64,000 nt of DNA from Schlegelella_A sp963778525 (GCA_963778525.1 CAVZUJ010000009.1:496001-560000); one strand, 5' to 3'; shown: positions 7,338 to 16,893, counted from the stretch's first letter. Numbers and translations: made by a program. The notes: generated from the sequence alone by a model not told the origin.

Positions 7338-9058
7338 CCGATATCCGCCGCACCGTCCTTTGGGTGGTGTTCTCCGCCTCGTTGTTTCTCATCTGGAATG
7401 CGTGGAGCGTTCACAACGGCCAACCGTCGTTCTTCAGTCCTGGCGTGCGTCCCACAGCGGCAGTGCCGGCACCGAGCGCGGGCAGCGCGCCGAGCCTCGT
7501 GCCGAGCGGCACCGTCGGCACCGCAGGATTGCCCATCGCCGTGGCAGCGGCCGCGTCAGCGCCTTCGATCGCCGACGAGCAGGTGACCATCACTACCGAT
7601 CTGATCAAGGCCCGCTTCGCCACGCGCGGCGGCGAGATCGACCGGCTCGAGTTCCTGAAGCAGGTCGACCAGTTCGACCGCAGCCACAACGAGGTCTTGT
7701 TCGACGAGACACCGGAACGCCTCTACGTCGCCCAGACCGGCCTCGTGCCGGCCGCCGGCGGCAGCGGCTTGCCGAACCATCACACCGTCATGCATTTGCT
7801 GCCCGGTCCTCGCACCCTCGCGCCCGGCAGCGACTCGCTGGCCCTGGTGTTCGAGTCGCCGGAAGTGGGTGGTGTCAAGCTGGTCAAGACCTACACCTTC
7901 CATCGCGACAGCTATGCGATCGATGTCAAGCACCAGGTCATCAACGATTCGGGTGCGAGCATCGATCCGCGCCTGTACTTCCAGCTCGTTCGCGACGGCA
8001 ATGCGCCGCCAGGCGGCTCGAGCTTCTATTCAACTTTCACCGGACCGGCCGTCTACACCGACGGCAGCAAGTTCAAGAAGGTCGATTTCAAGAGCATCGA
8101 GAAGCGCGAGCCCGGCGAGAAGCCGCCCTACCCCGAGACGGCCGACAACGGCTGGATCGCCGTGGTGCAGCACTATTTCGCGTCGGCCTGGCTCATCGAT
8201 CCCCCGGGCGGAGGGAAGCTGCCGCGCGAATACTTCACCGGCAAGGATGACGTCATCAATCCGGCCACGGGCGGCAAGGCCCACGTCTATTCGGTGGGCA
8301 TGCTCGTGCCGCTCGGCGCGATCGCGCCGGGCCAAAGCAAGACCTTCGATGCAACCCTCTTCGCCGGGCCGCAGGAAGAAAACAAGATCTCGGCGCTCGC
8401 GCCCGGGCTGGAGCTGGTCAAGGACTACGGCGTCTTCAAGATCCTCGCCGAGCCGCTGTTCTGGCTGCTGACGCAGCTGCACAAGTTCCTGGGCAACTGG
8501 GGCTGGTCGATCGTCGGGCTGGTGGTGCTGTTGAAGATCGCCTTCTTCTGGCTCAACGCCACGGCCTACAAGTCGATGGCCAAGATGAAGGCCATCAATC
8601 CCCGGATCATGGAGATGCGCGAGCGCCTGAAGGACAAGCCGCAGCAGATGCAGCAGGAAATGATGCGCATCTATCGCGAGGAGAAGGTCAACCCGCTCGG
8701 CGGCTGCCTGCCGATCGTGGCGCAGATGCCGTTCTTCATCTCGCTCTACTGGGTGCTGTTGTCGAGCGTGGAGATGCGCAACGCACCGTGGGTCGGCTGG
8801 ATCACCGACCTGTCGGTGCGCGATCCCTATTTCATCCTGCCGCTGCTGATGACCGCAACGAGTCTGCTGCAGACCTGGCTCAATCCGACGCCGCCCGATC
8901 CTGTGCAGGCGAAGATGATGTGGATCATGCCGCTCGTCTTCTCGGTGATGTTCTTCTTCTTCCCGGCCGGCCTCGTGCTGTACTGGCTCACGAACAACAT
9001 CCTGTCGATCGCGCAGCAGTACCTGATCAACAAGAAGCTCGGCGTCCTCAACAAGTAG
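7334..9058 (+). CDS. yidC: Membrane protein insertase YidC
   Basis: Inner-membrane insertase acting alone or with SecYEG. The 574-residue protein has an N-terminal membrane segment (VLWVVFSASLFLIWNAW), a large periplasmic domain to about 360, and the conserved C-terminal core from about 375 (LFWLLTQLHKFLGNWGWSIV), with KINPLGGCLP-type loop and membrane helices ending near the basic tail NKKLGVLNK. This is the long Gram-negative form. The start overlaps the yidD stop (ATGA). Confidence 0.97.
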   Translation: MTDIRRTVLWVVFSASLFLIWNAWSVHNGQPSFFSPGVRPTAAVPAPSAGSAPSLVPSGTVGTAGLPIAVAAAASAPSIADEQVTITTDLIKARFATRGGEIDRLEFLKQVDQFDRSHNEVLFDETPERLYVAQTGLVPAAGGSGLPNHHTVMHLLPGPRTLAPGSDSLALVFESPEVGGVKLVKTYTFHRDSYAIDVKHQVINDSGASIDPRLYFQLVRDGNAPPGGSSFYSTFTGPAVYTDGSKFKKVDFKSIEKREPGEKPPYPETADNGWIAVVQHYFASAWLIDPPGGGKLPREYFTGKDDVINPATGGKAHVYSVGMLVPLGAIAPGQSKTFDATLFAGPQEENKISALAPGLELVKDYGVFKILAEPLFWLLTQLHKFLGNWGWSIVGLVVLLKIAFFWLNATAYKSMAKMKAINPRIMEMRERLKDKPQQMQQEMMRIYREEKVNPLGGCLPIVAQMPFFISLYWVLLSSVEMRNAPWVGWITDLSVRDPYFILPLLMTATSLLQTWLNPTPPDPVQAKMMWIMPLVFSVMFFFFPAGLVLYWLTNNILSIAQQYLINKKLGVLNK

Positions 9059-9086
9059 GCGCGCCAGCCGGCGCGAGAATCCGCCG

Positions 9087-10505
9087 ATGGCTGCGCTGTC
9101 TCGCCAGCACGATCCGATCGTCGCCATTGCCACGCCGGGCGGCCGCGGTGCGATCGGCATCGTGCGGATATCGGGCCGCGAGCTGCGAGCGTTGAACCAG
9201 GTCCTCTGCGGCAAGGAGCTCGAGGCCCGCCATGCCACCTTTGTCGGCTGGCTCGACTCCGCCGGAAAAGTCATCGACCGCGGCCTCGCGATCTACTTTC
9301 CAGCACCGCATTCCTATACCGGCGAGGACGTGCTCGAGCTGCAGGCCCACGGCGGCCCGGTGGTCCTGCAGTTGCTGCTCGGCCGTTGCCTGGCGGTCGC
9401 AACCGAAGTCGATCCCGCAACCCAAAAGCCGCGTCTGGCGCATTTGCGCCTCGCCGAGCCGGGCGAGTTCACCGAGCGCGCCTTTCTCAACGACAAGCTC
9501 GATCTGGCGCAGGCCGAGGCCGTCGCCGACCTGATCGACGCCAGCACCGAGGCCGCGGCCAGATCGGCGGCACGCTCGCTCGACGGCGTGTTCTCGAACG
9601 AGGTCGACACCCTGTCGCAGGAGATGATCGCGCTGCGCCTGCTGGTCGAAGCGACGCTGGACTTCCCCGAAGAGGAGATCGAGTTTCTCGAGCGCGCCGG
9701 CGCCCGGCGCCGGCTGGCCGCCCTCATGGCCCGGCTCGACGCCGTGCTGGCGACGGCGCGTCAAGGGATGCTTCTGCGCGACGGCATCCGCGTGGTCCTT
9801 GCCGGCCAGCCCAACGTCGGCAAGAGCTCCCTGCTCAACGCCCTGGCGGGCGCCGAGCTGGCGATCGTGACCGCCGTGCCGGGAACGACTCGCGACCGCA
9901 TCGGCGAGACCATCCAGATCGAAGGCGTTCCGATCCATGTCACGGACACGGCCGGGCTGCGCGAGAGTGGCGACGAGGTCGAGCAACTCGGCATCGCCCG
10001 CTCGTGGTCGGCGATCGAGGCCGCCGATGTCGTCGTCTTCCTCCACGACCTGACGCGGCTCGGCGATGCCGAGTACGAGGCGTCCGAGCTGCCGATCGTC
10101 GAGCGCCTGGCGATTCGAGGTGCCTCGATCCTGCATGTCTACAACAAGAGCGATGCGGCGCCAGCGGGTGCCACCGCGGCGGCAGCCGCGAATCCCGGGG
10201 TGATGATCTCGGCTCGCACCGGCGCCGGCCTCGATCGCCTGCGGCGCGAGCTGCTGACGCGCGCCGGCTGGCAGGCGCAAGGCGAAGGTGTCTTCGTGGC
10301 CCGGGCTCGCCATGTCGACGCCTTGCGGCGCGCGCGTGCGCATGTCGAGGCCGCCGATCGGCTCGCCGCCCAAGGCGACGGTGCCCTCGAACTCGTTGCC
10401 GAGGAGCTGCGTGGGGCGCACGACGCGCTCGGCGAAATCACCGGCGCATTCAGCGCCGACGATCTGCTGGGCGCGATCTTCAGCCGCTTTTGCATCGGCA
10501 AGTAG
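9087..10505 (+). CDS. mnmE: tRNA modification GTPase MnmE
   Basis: With MnmG it forms the 5-carboxymethylaminomethyl modification of wobble uridines. The 472-residue protein has the N-terminal formyl-THF-binding domain (DPIVAIATPGGRGAIGIVRISG), a G domain near 225-375 with P-loop GQPNVGKSSLLN, DTAGLR and NKSD motifs, and the C-terminal FCIGK motif whose cysteine is essential in the family. It closes the rpmH operon, 28 bp after yidC. Confidence 0.97.
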   Translation: MAALSRQHDPIVAIATPGGRGAIGIVRISGRELRALNQVLCGKELEARHATFVGWLDSAGKVIDRGLAIYFPAPHSYTGEDVLELQAHGGPVVLQLLLGRCLAVATEVDPATQKPRLAHLRLAEPGEFTERAFLNDKLDLAQAEAVADLIDASTEAAARSAARSLDGVFSNEVDTLSQEMIALRLLVEATLDFPEEEIEFLERAGARRRLAALMARLDAVLATARQGMLLRDGIRVVLAGQPNVGKSSLLNALAGAELAIVTAVPGTTRDRIGETIQIEGVPIHVTDTAGLRESGDEVEQLGIARSWSAIEAADVVVFLHDLTRLGDAEYEASELPIVERLAIRGASILHVYNKSDAAPAGATAAAAANPGVMISARTGAGLDRLRRELLTRAGWQAQGEGVFVARARHVDALRRARAHVEAADRLAAQGDGALELVAEELRGAHDALGEITGAFSADDLLGAIFSRFCIGK

Positions 10506-10696
10506 CGGCCGGCCCGATCTTGCCGACAAGGACCAGGACCCAGCCTCTTTCGCCGACCTTGACCAGCGGATGGCAAAGCGTGACGAAAGGAGCCGTTTTC
10601 ACGCGTCCCTTGCTCACGCTCTTCCGTCACACCCGATAATTGAGGCTGACGCGCGGGCGCCGGCCTTAGGCTCATCGCGGCGTCGGGAGACGCTCC

Positions 10697-11164
10697 ATGG
10701 AAATCGACGAACTCGTCGCGGCCGTACAAACGCTGAACGCGGAAGATTCTTTTCGCGCCCGTTTGTCGCTCGAGAACTGGCGAGTCGTCTCGCCTTACCT
10801 GGCGCGCTACGAGATTCGTGCCGGCGACCTGCTCATCAAGCAGGGCGACGCCGATCGTTCGATGTACTTCATCGGCCAGGGCAGCATGCAGGTCTTCGTG
10901 ACCGGCGGCCCGCCCGGCAGCAACCGGGTCGCGATCCTGCGTGCCGGTGCCGTCGTCGGCGAGCCGGGCCTGTTCGGCGACACGCCGCGCACCGCCAACG
11001 TCGAAGCGATGACGCCGTGCGTCGTGTGGGCGTTGCGGGGGCCGCGCATGGAAGAGCTGGCGCAGCGCTCACCCGCGCTCGCGCTCGAGCTGCTGCGCGC
11101 CGCCGGCGCAGTGATGGCGATCCGTTTTCGGGCCATGATCTCCCGCCAGTCGCCGGTGACCTGA
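10697..11164 (+). CDS. Cyclic-nucleotide-binding-domain protein
   Basis: The 155-residue protein is mostly one cNMP-binding fold (about 30-140), seen in the beta-roll segment GDLLIKQGDADRSMYFIGQGSMQVF and the AGAVVGEPGLFGDTPRTANVEA phosphate-binding-cassette region. No helix-turn-helix or enzymatic domain is attached, so it is a stand-alone sensor rather than a CRP/FNR regulator. Ligand and partner cannot be deduced. It sits alone between mnmE (191 bp upstream) and a convergent antiporter gene. Confidence 0.75.
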   Translation: MEIDELVAAVQTLNAEDSFRARLSLENWRVVSPYLARYEIRAGDLLIKQGDADRSMYFIGQGSMQVFVTGGPPGSNRVAILRAGAVVGEPGLFGDTPRTANVEAMTPCVVWALRGPRMEELAQRSPALALELLRAAGAVMAIRFRAMISRQSPVT

Positions 11165-11193
11165 GGCCACTGCGGGCCCCGCAGCCCGCGCCT

Positions 11194-13194
11194 TCAACTC
11201 GATCGCAGCAGTTGTTCCTCGGCCAGGGCCAGGGGCTCGGGCAAGCCCGAAAGCACGAGCGTGTCGCCTGGGCCCAGGGTCAATGCGTCGCCGGGTTCGA
11301 CCACCGCACCCGAGGCTCGCCGCAGCGACACCACCGTGACGCCGATGTCGGGCAAGGCCTGATCGCCGAGCCGTCCTTCGAGGCTCGCGCTCGTTGGCGG
11401 CAGGGTGACGCTCAAGAGACGCGCGTGTTGCAGGTCGTTCGCCGTGTCGTCGTCGGCGCCGTGGAAATAGCCGCGCAGCAAGCCGTAGCGCGCGTCGCGT
11501 TGCTGCTGGACGACGCGCAGCACGCGCCGCATCGGAACGCCAACCAGGGCCAAGGCGTGGCTCGCCAGCATGAGCGAGCCCTCGATGGCCTCGGGCACCA
11601 CCTCGGTCGCGCCGGCGCTGCGCAGGCGCTCGATGTCGCTGTCATCGAGGGTGCGCACGATGACCGGCACGCGCGGCGCGTGCGTGCGCACGTGATGCAG
11701 GATCTTCAGCGCCGAGGGTGTGTCGTGATAGCTGACGACGACGGCGTGGGCTCGCGCAAGGCCCGCCGCGACCAGGCTCTGCAACCGCGCAGCGTCGCCG
11801 AAGACGACGCTCTGGCCAGCGGCGGCGGCCTGGCGGACGCGATCGGGGTCGAGGTCGAGCGCAATGTGGGCGATCTTCTCCTGCTCGAGCAGACGCGCCA
11901 GGTTCTGGCCGCTGCGCCCGAAGCCGCAGATGATGATGTGCGCCTCGGTGTTGATGGCGCGCTTGGCGATCGTGGTCATCGCGACCGACTGCAGCAGCCA
12001 GTCGCTGGCTGACAGGCGCATGACGATGCGGTTGCTGTAGAGGAAAAGAAAGGGCGTCGCCAGCATCGACAGCACCATGCTCGCCAGCACCGGGGCCTGC
12101 AAGGCTTCGGGAATGAGCCGGCGCTGGATGGCCAGCGACAGCAGCACGAAGCCGAACTCGCCGGCTTGCGCCAGGTACAGGCCGGTGCGCAAGGCCACGC
12201 CGGGCCCGGCACCGAAGAGTCGGGCCAGCGCCGTGACCAGCGCGAATTTGAAAAGCACGGGCAAGACCGTCAGCATCAGCACGAGCGGCCAGTGCTGCAG
12301 CACGGGCTGCAGGTCGAGCTTCATGCCGACGGCGATGAAGAAGAGACCGAGAAGAACGTCGTGGAACGGTCGGATGTCGGTCTCGACCTGGTGCTTGTAT
12401 TCGGTTTCGGCGATCAGCATGCCGGCGATGAAGGCGCCGAGCGCGAGCGACAGTCCGGCCAGCGCCGTCAGCCATGCCAGGCCGAGCGTCACGAGAAGCA
12501 GGTTGAGGATGAAGAGCTCTTCGCTCTTGCGTCGCACCACCAGCGTCAGCCACCAGCGCATCGCGCGCTGGCCACCGACAAGCAGCAGGGTCAGCAGTGC
12601 GGCGGCCTTCAGGAAGGCGATCACCAGCTCGCCGAGCAGCGCCTCTGGCGACGAGCCGAGCGCCGGAATCAGCACCAGCAGCGGCACCACGGCAAGATCC
12701 TGGAACAGCAGCACACCCATGACCCGACGACCGTGCTCGCTCTCGAGCTCGAGCCGGTCGGCCATGAGCTTGCCGACGATCGCCGTCGAGCTCATCGCCA
12801 GAGCACTACCGAGCGCTACCGCGCCCTGCCAGCCGAGACCCCAGGAGCGCCCGGCGCGAGCAAAGGCCCAGGTGAGCAGGGCATTGCCGACGACTGCGGC
12901 CAACATCGTCAGCACGACCTGGGTCGAGCCCAGGCCGAAGACGAGCTTTCTCATGCTGCGCAGCTTCGGCAGGTTGAACTCGAGGCCGATCACGAACATC
13001 AGGAAGACGATGCCGAACTCGGCGAGGTAGGCCACGCCCGCCGGATCTCCGGACAGAGCCAGCGCCTTCGGGCCGATGAGCACGCCGACGCCGAGATAGC
13101 CGAGGATGGGCGGCAGGCGGGCAAGCCGGCAGACGACGACGCCGACGACGGCGGCCAGGAGGAAGAGCAGTGTCTGTTCGAGCGAGGAGGCCAT
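11194..13194 (-). CDS. CPA2-family cation:proton antiporter with RCK domain (KefB/YbaL type)
   Basis: The 666-residue protein begins with about twelve membrane segments of the Na+/H+ exchanger fold (from EQTLLFLLAAVVGVVVCRLA to about 400). A TrkA-N domain follows with the nucleotide-binding GFGRSGQNLARLL motif and FGDAARLQSL, then a TrkA-C domain at the C-terminus (TLPPTSASLEGRLGDQALPDIGV...). It is likely a K+(Na+)/H+ antiporter gated by bound nucleotide at the inner membrane. It diverges from kdsD across a 73-bp gap. Confidence 0.88.
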   Translation of the reverse strand: MASSLEQTLLFLLAAVVGVVVCRLARLPPILGYLGVGVLIGPKALALSGDPAGVAYLAEFGIVFLMFVIGLEFNLPKLRSMRKLVFGLGSTQVVLTMLAAVVGNALLTWAFARAGRSWGLGWQGAVALGSALAMSSTAIVGKLMADRLELESEHGRRVMGVLLFQDLAVVPLLVLIPALGSSPEALLGELVIAFLKAAALLTLLLVGGQRAMRWWLTLVVRRKSEELFILNLLLVTLGLAWLTALAGLSLALGAFIAGMLIAETEYKHQVETDIRPFHDVLLGLFFIAVGMKLDLQPVLQHWPLVLMLTVLPVLFKFALVTALARLFGAGPGVALRTGLYLAQAGEFGFVLLSLAIQRRLIPEALQAPVLASMVLSMLATPFLFLYSNRIVMRLSASDWLLQSVAMTTIAKRAINTEAHIIICGFGRSGQNLARLLEQEKIAHIALDLDPDRVRQAAAAGQSVVFGDAARLQSLVAAGLARAHAVVVSYHDTPSALKILHHVRTHAPRVPVIVRTLDDSDIERLRSAGATEVVPEAIEGSLMLASHALALVGVPMRRVLRVVQQQRDARYGLLRGYFHGADDDTANDLQHARLLSVTLPPTSASLEGRLGDQALPDIGVTVVSLRRASGAVVEPGDALTLGPGDTLVLSGLPEPLALAEEQLLRSS

Positions 13195-13267
13195 TCGCGC
13201 CTGTCGACTAGCGGTCAGGGGTGAACCCTAGAATCGGCCGATCCTACTGGACGCATTCGCCACCTCC

Positions 13268-14257
13268 GTGCCGGCTCCGCCATCCTTCGACGCATCGCGC
13301 GCGCTCGAGCTCGCGCGAGCGACGCTCGACATCGAGGCGCGCGCCATCGACGGGCTGAAGGCGCGTCAGGGTGATTCGTTCGTGGCGGCGATGCGGGCCA
13401 TGCTTGCCTGCCGTGGCCGGGTCGTGGTGATGGGCATGGGCAAGAGCGGACATGTCGGACGCAAGGTCGCGGCGACGCTCGCGTCGACCGGCACGCCGGC
13501 CTTCTTCGTGCATCCCGGCGAAGCCAGTCACGGCGACCTCGGGATGGTGACCGCGGCCGATGTCGTTCTCGCCATTTCCAACTCCGGCGAAAGCGACGAG
13601 ATCGGCGCCATCGTGCCGGCGATCAAGCGCCTGGGCGCGACGCTGGTGACCATGACAGGGCGCGCCGACAGCAGTCTCGCGCGCCATGCCGACATCGTGC
13701 TGTCGAGCGCCGTCGACCAGGAGGCCTGCCCGCTCAACCTCGCCCCGACGGCCAGCACCACCGCGCAAATGGCGCTGGGCGACGCGCTCGCCGTCGCACT
13801 GCTCGACGCGCGCGGCTTTCGCGAGGAAGACTTCGCGCGCTCGCACCCCGGCGGCGCGCTCGGCCGCAAGCTCCTCATGCATGTCGCCGACCTGATGCAT
13901 CAGGGCGCCGCCGTGCCGCGCGTCGATGGCGACGCGCTGGTTCCGGAGATGCTGCGCGAGATGACGAGCAAGGGCTTCGGCTTCACCGCGGTTCTCGAGG
14001 CGGATGGCCGCATCGCCGGCATCTTCACCGACGGCGATCTGCGCCGCCTGATCGAGGCCGGCGCCGACCTGCGCCGCCTGAGCGCGCGCGAGGTGATGCA
14101 CCCGAAACCCAAGCTCATTCGCGGCGAAGCGCTCGCGGTCGAGGCCGCCGATCTGATGGAACAGCATCGCGTCACGGGCCTGCTCGTTGTCGACGAGCAG
14201 GGCTTGCTGGTCGGCGCGCTGAACACCAACGACCTCATGCGCGCGAAAGTGATCTGA
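13268..14257 (+). CDS. kdsD: Arabinose-5-phosphate isomerase
   Basis: Interconverts ribulose-5-phosphate and arabinose-5-phosphate, the first step toward KDO for LPS. The 329-residue protein has an N-terminal SIS domain (GMGKSGHVGRKVAATLASTGTPAF, SNSGESDEI) and a C-terminal pair of CBS domains (about 205-329), as in KdsD/GutQ. The start at GTG 13268 gives the expected length. The stop overlaps the kdsC start by one base (TGATG), so the two are translationally coupled. Confidence 0.93.
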   Translation: MPAPPSFDASRALELARATLDIEARAIDGLKARQGDSFVAAMRAMLACRGRVVVMGMGKSGHVGRKVAATLASTGTPAFFVHPGEASHGDLGMVTAADVVLAISNSGESDEIGAIVPAIKRLGATLVTMTGRADSSLARHADIVLSSAVDQEACPLNLAPTASTTAQMALGDALAVALLDARGFREEDFARSHPGGALGRKLLMHVADLMHQGAAVPRVDGDALVPEMLREMTSKGFGFTAVLEADGRIAGIFTDGDLRRLIEAGADLRRLSAREVMHPKPKLIRGEALAVEAADLMEQHRVTGLLVVDEQGLLVGALNTNDLMRAKVI

Positions 14258-14853
14258 TGGCCACGCCGCGGGCCGCCGCGTCGCCGGCGATTTCGTTTCC
14301 GCCGGAGCTGTTGCTCGCGGCGCGCGGTCCGGCCGCCGGCATCGGCGCGGCCATCTTCGACGTCGATGGTGTGCTGACCGACGGGCGCGTCTACATCGGC
14401 GAGAGCGGCGAGGTCTTCAAGGCCTTCTCGACGCTCGACGGCCAGGGCCTGAAGCTGCTCGCGCAGGCGGGCATCGTTCCGATCGTGGTCACGGGGCGCG
14501 ATTCAGCGGCCGTCCGGCGTCGCGTCGCCGACCTCGGCATCGTCCACGCCGCCTTTGGCTCGGCCGACAAGCTCGCGGCCGCGGCGCCCTTGCTCGATGC
14601 GCTCGGTCTTGACTGGGATCGTGTGGCGGTGATGGGCGACGATTGGCCGGACTTGCCCCTGCTGCGTCGCGCCGGCTTCGCCTGCGTGCCGCCGGGAGCC
14701 CATGTCGAAGTGCGGGCCGTCGCCCACCACGTCACGGCCGCGCCGGCCGGCTTCGGCGCGGCCCGCGAGCTCTGCGACCTGCTGCTCGTGGCCTGCGGGC
14801 GCTACGCCGGACTGCTCGCCGGGCCGCTTCCTTCACTGGATGGTGTTGCCTGA
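14257..14853 (+). CDS. kdsC: 3-deoxy-D-manno-octulosonate 8-phosphate phosphatase
   Basis: HAD-superfamily phosphatase releasing KDO from KDO-8-phosphate. The 198-residue chain shows HAD motif I FDVDGVLTDG near 35-44, motif II VVTGRDS and motif IV GDDWPDLPLL. Its small size without a cap domain is typical of KdsC. It follows kdsD directly and overlaps the lptC start by 14 bp. Confidence 0.93.
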   Translation: MATPRAAASPAISFPPELLLAARGPAAGIGAAIFDVDGVLTDGRVYIGESGEVFKAFSTLDGQGLKLLAQAGIVPIVVTGRDSAAVRRRVADLGIVHAAFGSADKLAAAAPLLDALGLDWDRVAVMGDDWPDLPLLRRAGFACVPPGAHVEVRAVAHHVTAAPAGFGAARELCDLLLVACGRYAGLLAGPLPSLDGVA

Positions 14854-15553
14854 GGCGGCCGACACCGAGGCCATCGATCCGGGCCTCGAGGATGACGACC
14901 CGATCGATCTTTCGTTCGCCGGTCCCGAGCCGGTCGTGCCTGCCGCGGCGCCGTGGTACGTGCACTTCCTCGATCTCGCCTCCGCCTATCTGCCGCTCCT
15001 GCTGATGGCCGCGCTGGCGGCCGGAACCTGGTGGCTCGTTCGCAATGCGCCGGTCCTTGAAACCCATCGCGCCGCGCCACCGGCGCGCCACGAGGTCGAC
15101 TACGTCATGACGAACTTCGTCGTGCAACGCTTCGCCGCCGATGGCTCGCTGCGGACCCAGATCGAGGGGGCGGTCCTGCGTCACTATCCCGACAACGACA
15201 CGCTGGAAATCGACGATGCGCACATCCGCGCCATCGGTACCAACGGCACGGTCACACTGGCCTCCGCGAAGCTCGCGCTGGCCAACGGCGACGGCAGCGA
15301 GGTGCAGCTGATCGGCAATGCGCACGTCACGCGGCCGGCCGAGGGCAAGCAGGAAGAGGTCGAGTTCCGCAGCGAGTTCATGCACGCGTTTCGCAACGTC
15401 GAGCAGGTTCGCTCGAACAAGCCGGTCGTCGTGACGCAGGGCACCAGCGTCGTCCATGCCGAAGGCATGGTCTACGACAACCTGTCTCGGGTCGTCGAGC
15501 TCATGGGCCACTCCAGCGCGAGCTTCACGCCACCGCCGCGAGGCACGAAGTGA
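14840..15553 (+). CDS. lptC: LPS export ABC transporter periplasmic protein LptC
   Basis: Bitopic inner-membrane protein that passes LPS from LptBFG to LptA. From ATG 14840 it is 237 residues, with one membrane anchor at about 46-67 (LASAYLPLLLMAALAAGTWW) and a periplasmic domain containing YVMTNFVVQRFAADGSLRTQIEG, typical of LptC. The 45-residue cytoplasmic extension makes it longer than E. coli LptC (191); GTG 14843 or TTG 14846 are alternative starts. The next gene begins at GTG overlapping its stop. lptA and lptB do not follow in this window. Confidence 0.87.
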   Translation: MVLPEAADTEAIDPGLEDDDPIDLSFAGPEPVVPAAAPWYVHFLDLASAYLPLLLMAALAAGTWWLVRNAPVLETHRAAPPARHEVDYVMTNFVVQRFAADGSLRTQIEGAVLRHYPDNDTLEIDDAHIRAIGTNGTVTLASAKLALANGDGSEVQLIGNAHVTRPAEGKQEEVEFRSEFMHAFRNVEQVRSNKPVVVTQGTSVVHAEGMVYDNLSRVVELMGHSSASFTPPPRGTK

Positions 15554-16329
15554 ACGAAGGCAAGTTGGTCTTCATCACCGGTGCCTCGAGCGGCATCGGC
15601 CAGGCTTTGGCCGCGCGGTTCCATGCGGCCGGCTATCGCCTGGCACTGGTGGCGCGGCGCGGCGAGGAGTTGGCGCGCTGGGCCGCAGAGACCGGCATCG
15701 CGGCGGCACGCGTCTCCATCTACGCGGCCGACGTGCGCGATGTCGACGCCATCGTCGAGGCGGGGCGGGCCTGCATCGCTGCGCAGGGAGTGCCCGACGT
15801 CGTCGTCGCCAACGCCGGAATCAGCGTCGGCATCGACACGGCCGAGCGAGCCGACCTCGAGGTGATGCGCCAGGTCTTCGAGACCAATGTCCTTGGCATG
15901 GCGGCCACGTTCCACCCTTTCGTCGCGGCGATGCGCGAGCGCCGCTCGGGCATCTTCGTCGGCATCGCCAGCGTCGCCGGCATCCGCGGCATGCCTGGAC
16001 ACGGCGCCTACAGCTCGAGCAAGGCGGCGGTCATCAGCTACTGCGAAAGCCTGCGCGGCGAGCTGCGACCCTTCGGCGTCAAGGTGGTCACGATCGCGCC
16101 CGGCTATATCGACACGCCGCTGACCCGCGGCAACCGCTACGACATGCCTTTTCTCATGAGCCCGTCCGATTTCGCCGAGCAGGCCGTGCAGGCGATCGAG
16201 GCTGGCACCAGCTGGCGCGTGATTCCCTGGCAGATGGGTGTTGTCGCGCGCTTGCTGCGCATCGTTCCCAACGCGTTGTTCGACCGGTTGTTCGCCGCGC
16301 GCCCGCGCAAAAAACGTCAGGGCCAATGA
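15550..16329 (+). CDS. Short-chain dehydrogenase/reductase
   Basis: Classical SDR of 259 residues with NAD(P)-binding TGASSGIG (10-17), NAG (88-90), N113, S141 and the catalytic Y154-x3-K158 (YSSSK). The chain ends in a basic, aromatic C-terminal tail (VVARLLRIVPNALFDRLFAARPRKKR) that could associate with the membrane. Substrate unknown. It begins at a GTG overlapping the lptC stop (GTGA), so it is translated as part of the kdsD-kdsC-lptC operon. Confidence 0.87.
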   Translation: MNEGKLVFITGASSGIGQALAARFHAAGYRLALVARRGEELARWAAETGIAAARVSIYAADVRDVDAIVEAGRACIAAQGVPDVVVANAGISVGIDTAERADLEVMRQVFETNVLGMAATFHPFVAAMRERRSGIFVGIASVAGIRGMPGHGAYSSSKAAVISYCESLRGELRPFGVKVVTIAPGYIDTPLTRGNRYDMPFLMSPSDFAEQAVQAIEAGTSWRVIPWQMGVVARLLRIVPNALFDRLFAARPRKKRQGQ

Positions 16330-16360
16330 AAAAGGCGGTGGGCTCGCGCCGCACCGCCTT
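16329..16360 (-). terminator. Rho-independent terminator of the RNA-binding-protein gene
   Basis: A perfect 9-bp stem, AAGGCGGTG (16332-16340) and CACCGCCTT (16352-16360), with an 11-nt loop is followed on the minus strand by a run of five T. It lies 25 bp beyond the minus-strand stop at 16385 and immediately after the convergent SDR gene. Confidence 0.75.
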
Positions 16361-16384
16361 CTCACAAGAACAGAAGTCTTGGGA

Positions 16385-16893
16385 TCAGTAGCCGCCGCGG
16401 CCACCGCCGCCGCCGCCGCCCGAGCGGCTGCCGCCACCGCCGCCGTAGCCGCCGCCACCACCCGAACGGCCACCGCCGCCACCGCCGTAGCCGCCGCCCC
16501 ACCCGAGCCGCCGCCGCCGTAGCCGCCGCCGCCACCCGAACGGCCACCGCCGCCACCGCCGTAGCCGCCACCGCCCGCGCCGCCGCCGGAGCCGCCACCA
16601 CCGTAGCCGCCACCGCCGCCGGAACGGAAACCACCCGGACGCTCCTCACGCGGACGGGCCTCGTTGACGACGATGGCGCGGCCGTCGAGAGCCTGGCCGT
16701 TCATGCCGTTGATGGCAGCTTGCGCTTCGGGGTCGGAACCCATCTCGACGAAACCGAAGCCCTTCGAGCGGCCGGTATCGCGATCCATCATGACCTTCGC
16801 CGAACTGACGGTACCGTACTGCGCGAACGCCTGTTGCAGGTCGTCATCGCGGATGTTGTACGAAAGATTACCGACGTACAGTTTATTGCCCAT
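16385..16893 (-). CDS. Glycine-rich RRM RNA-binding protein, frame broken in the tail
   Basis: Begins with a complete RNA-recognition motif: RNP2 LYVGNL (5-10) and RNP1 KGFGFVEM (44-51), like the cold-inducible Rbp proteins of cyanobacteria and proteobacteria. After about residue 90 it becomes a tail of glycine with Tyr, Arg and Ser. Near 16495-16505 the glycine frame is lost; one missing base restores it and leads to RGGY and a TGA at 16385, giving about 169 residues. Without that correction the frame runs on antisense through the SDR gene. The break is in extremely repetitive GC sequence and may be a sequencing error. The terminator sits just after the restored stop. Confidence 0.8.

Noticed and set aside
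15472..16384. Extension of the RNA-binding-protein frame through the SDR gene to 473 residues
   Set aside because: The part past 16385 is antisense to a clear SDR gene and appears only because of the frame break; a stop and terminator exist in the restored frame.
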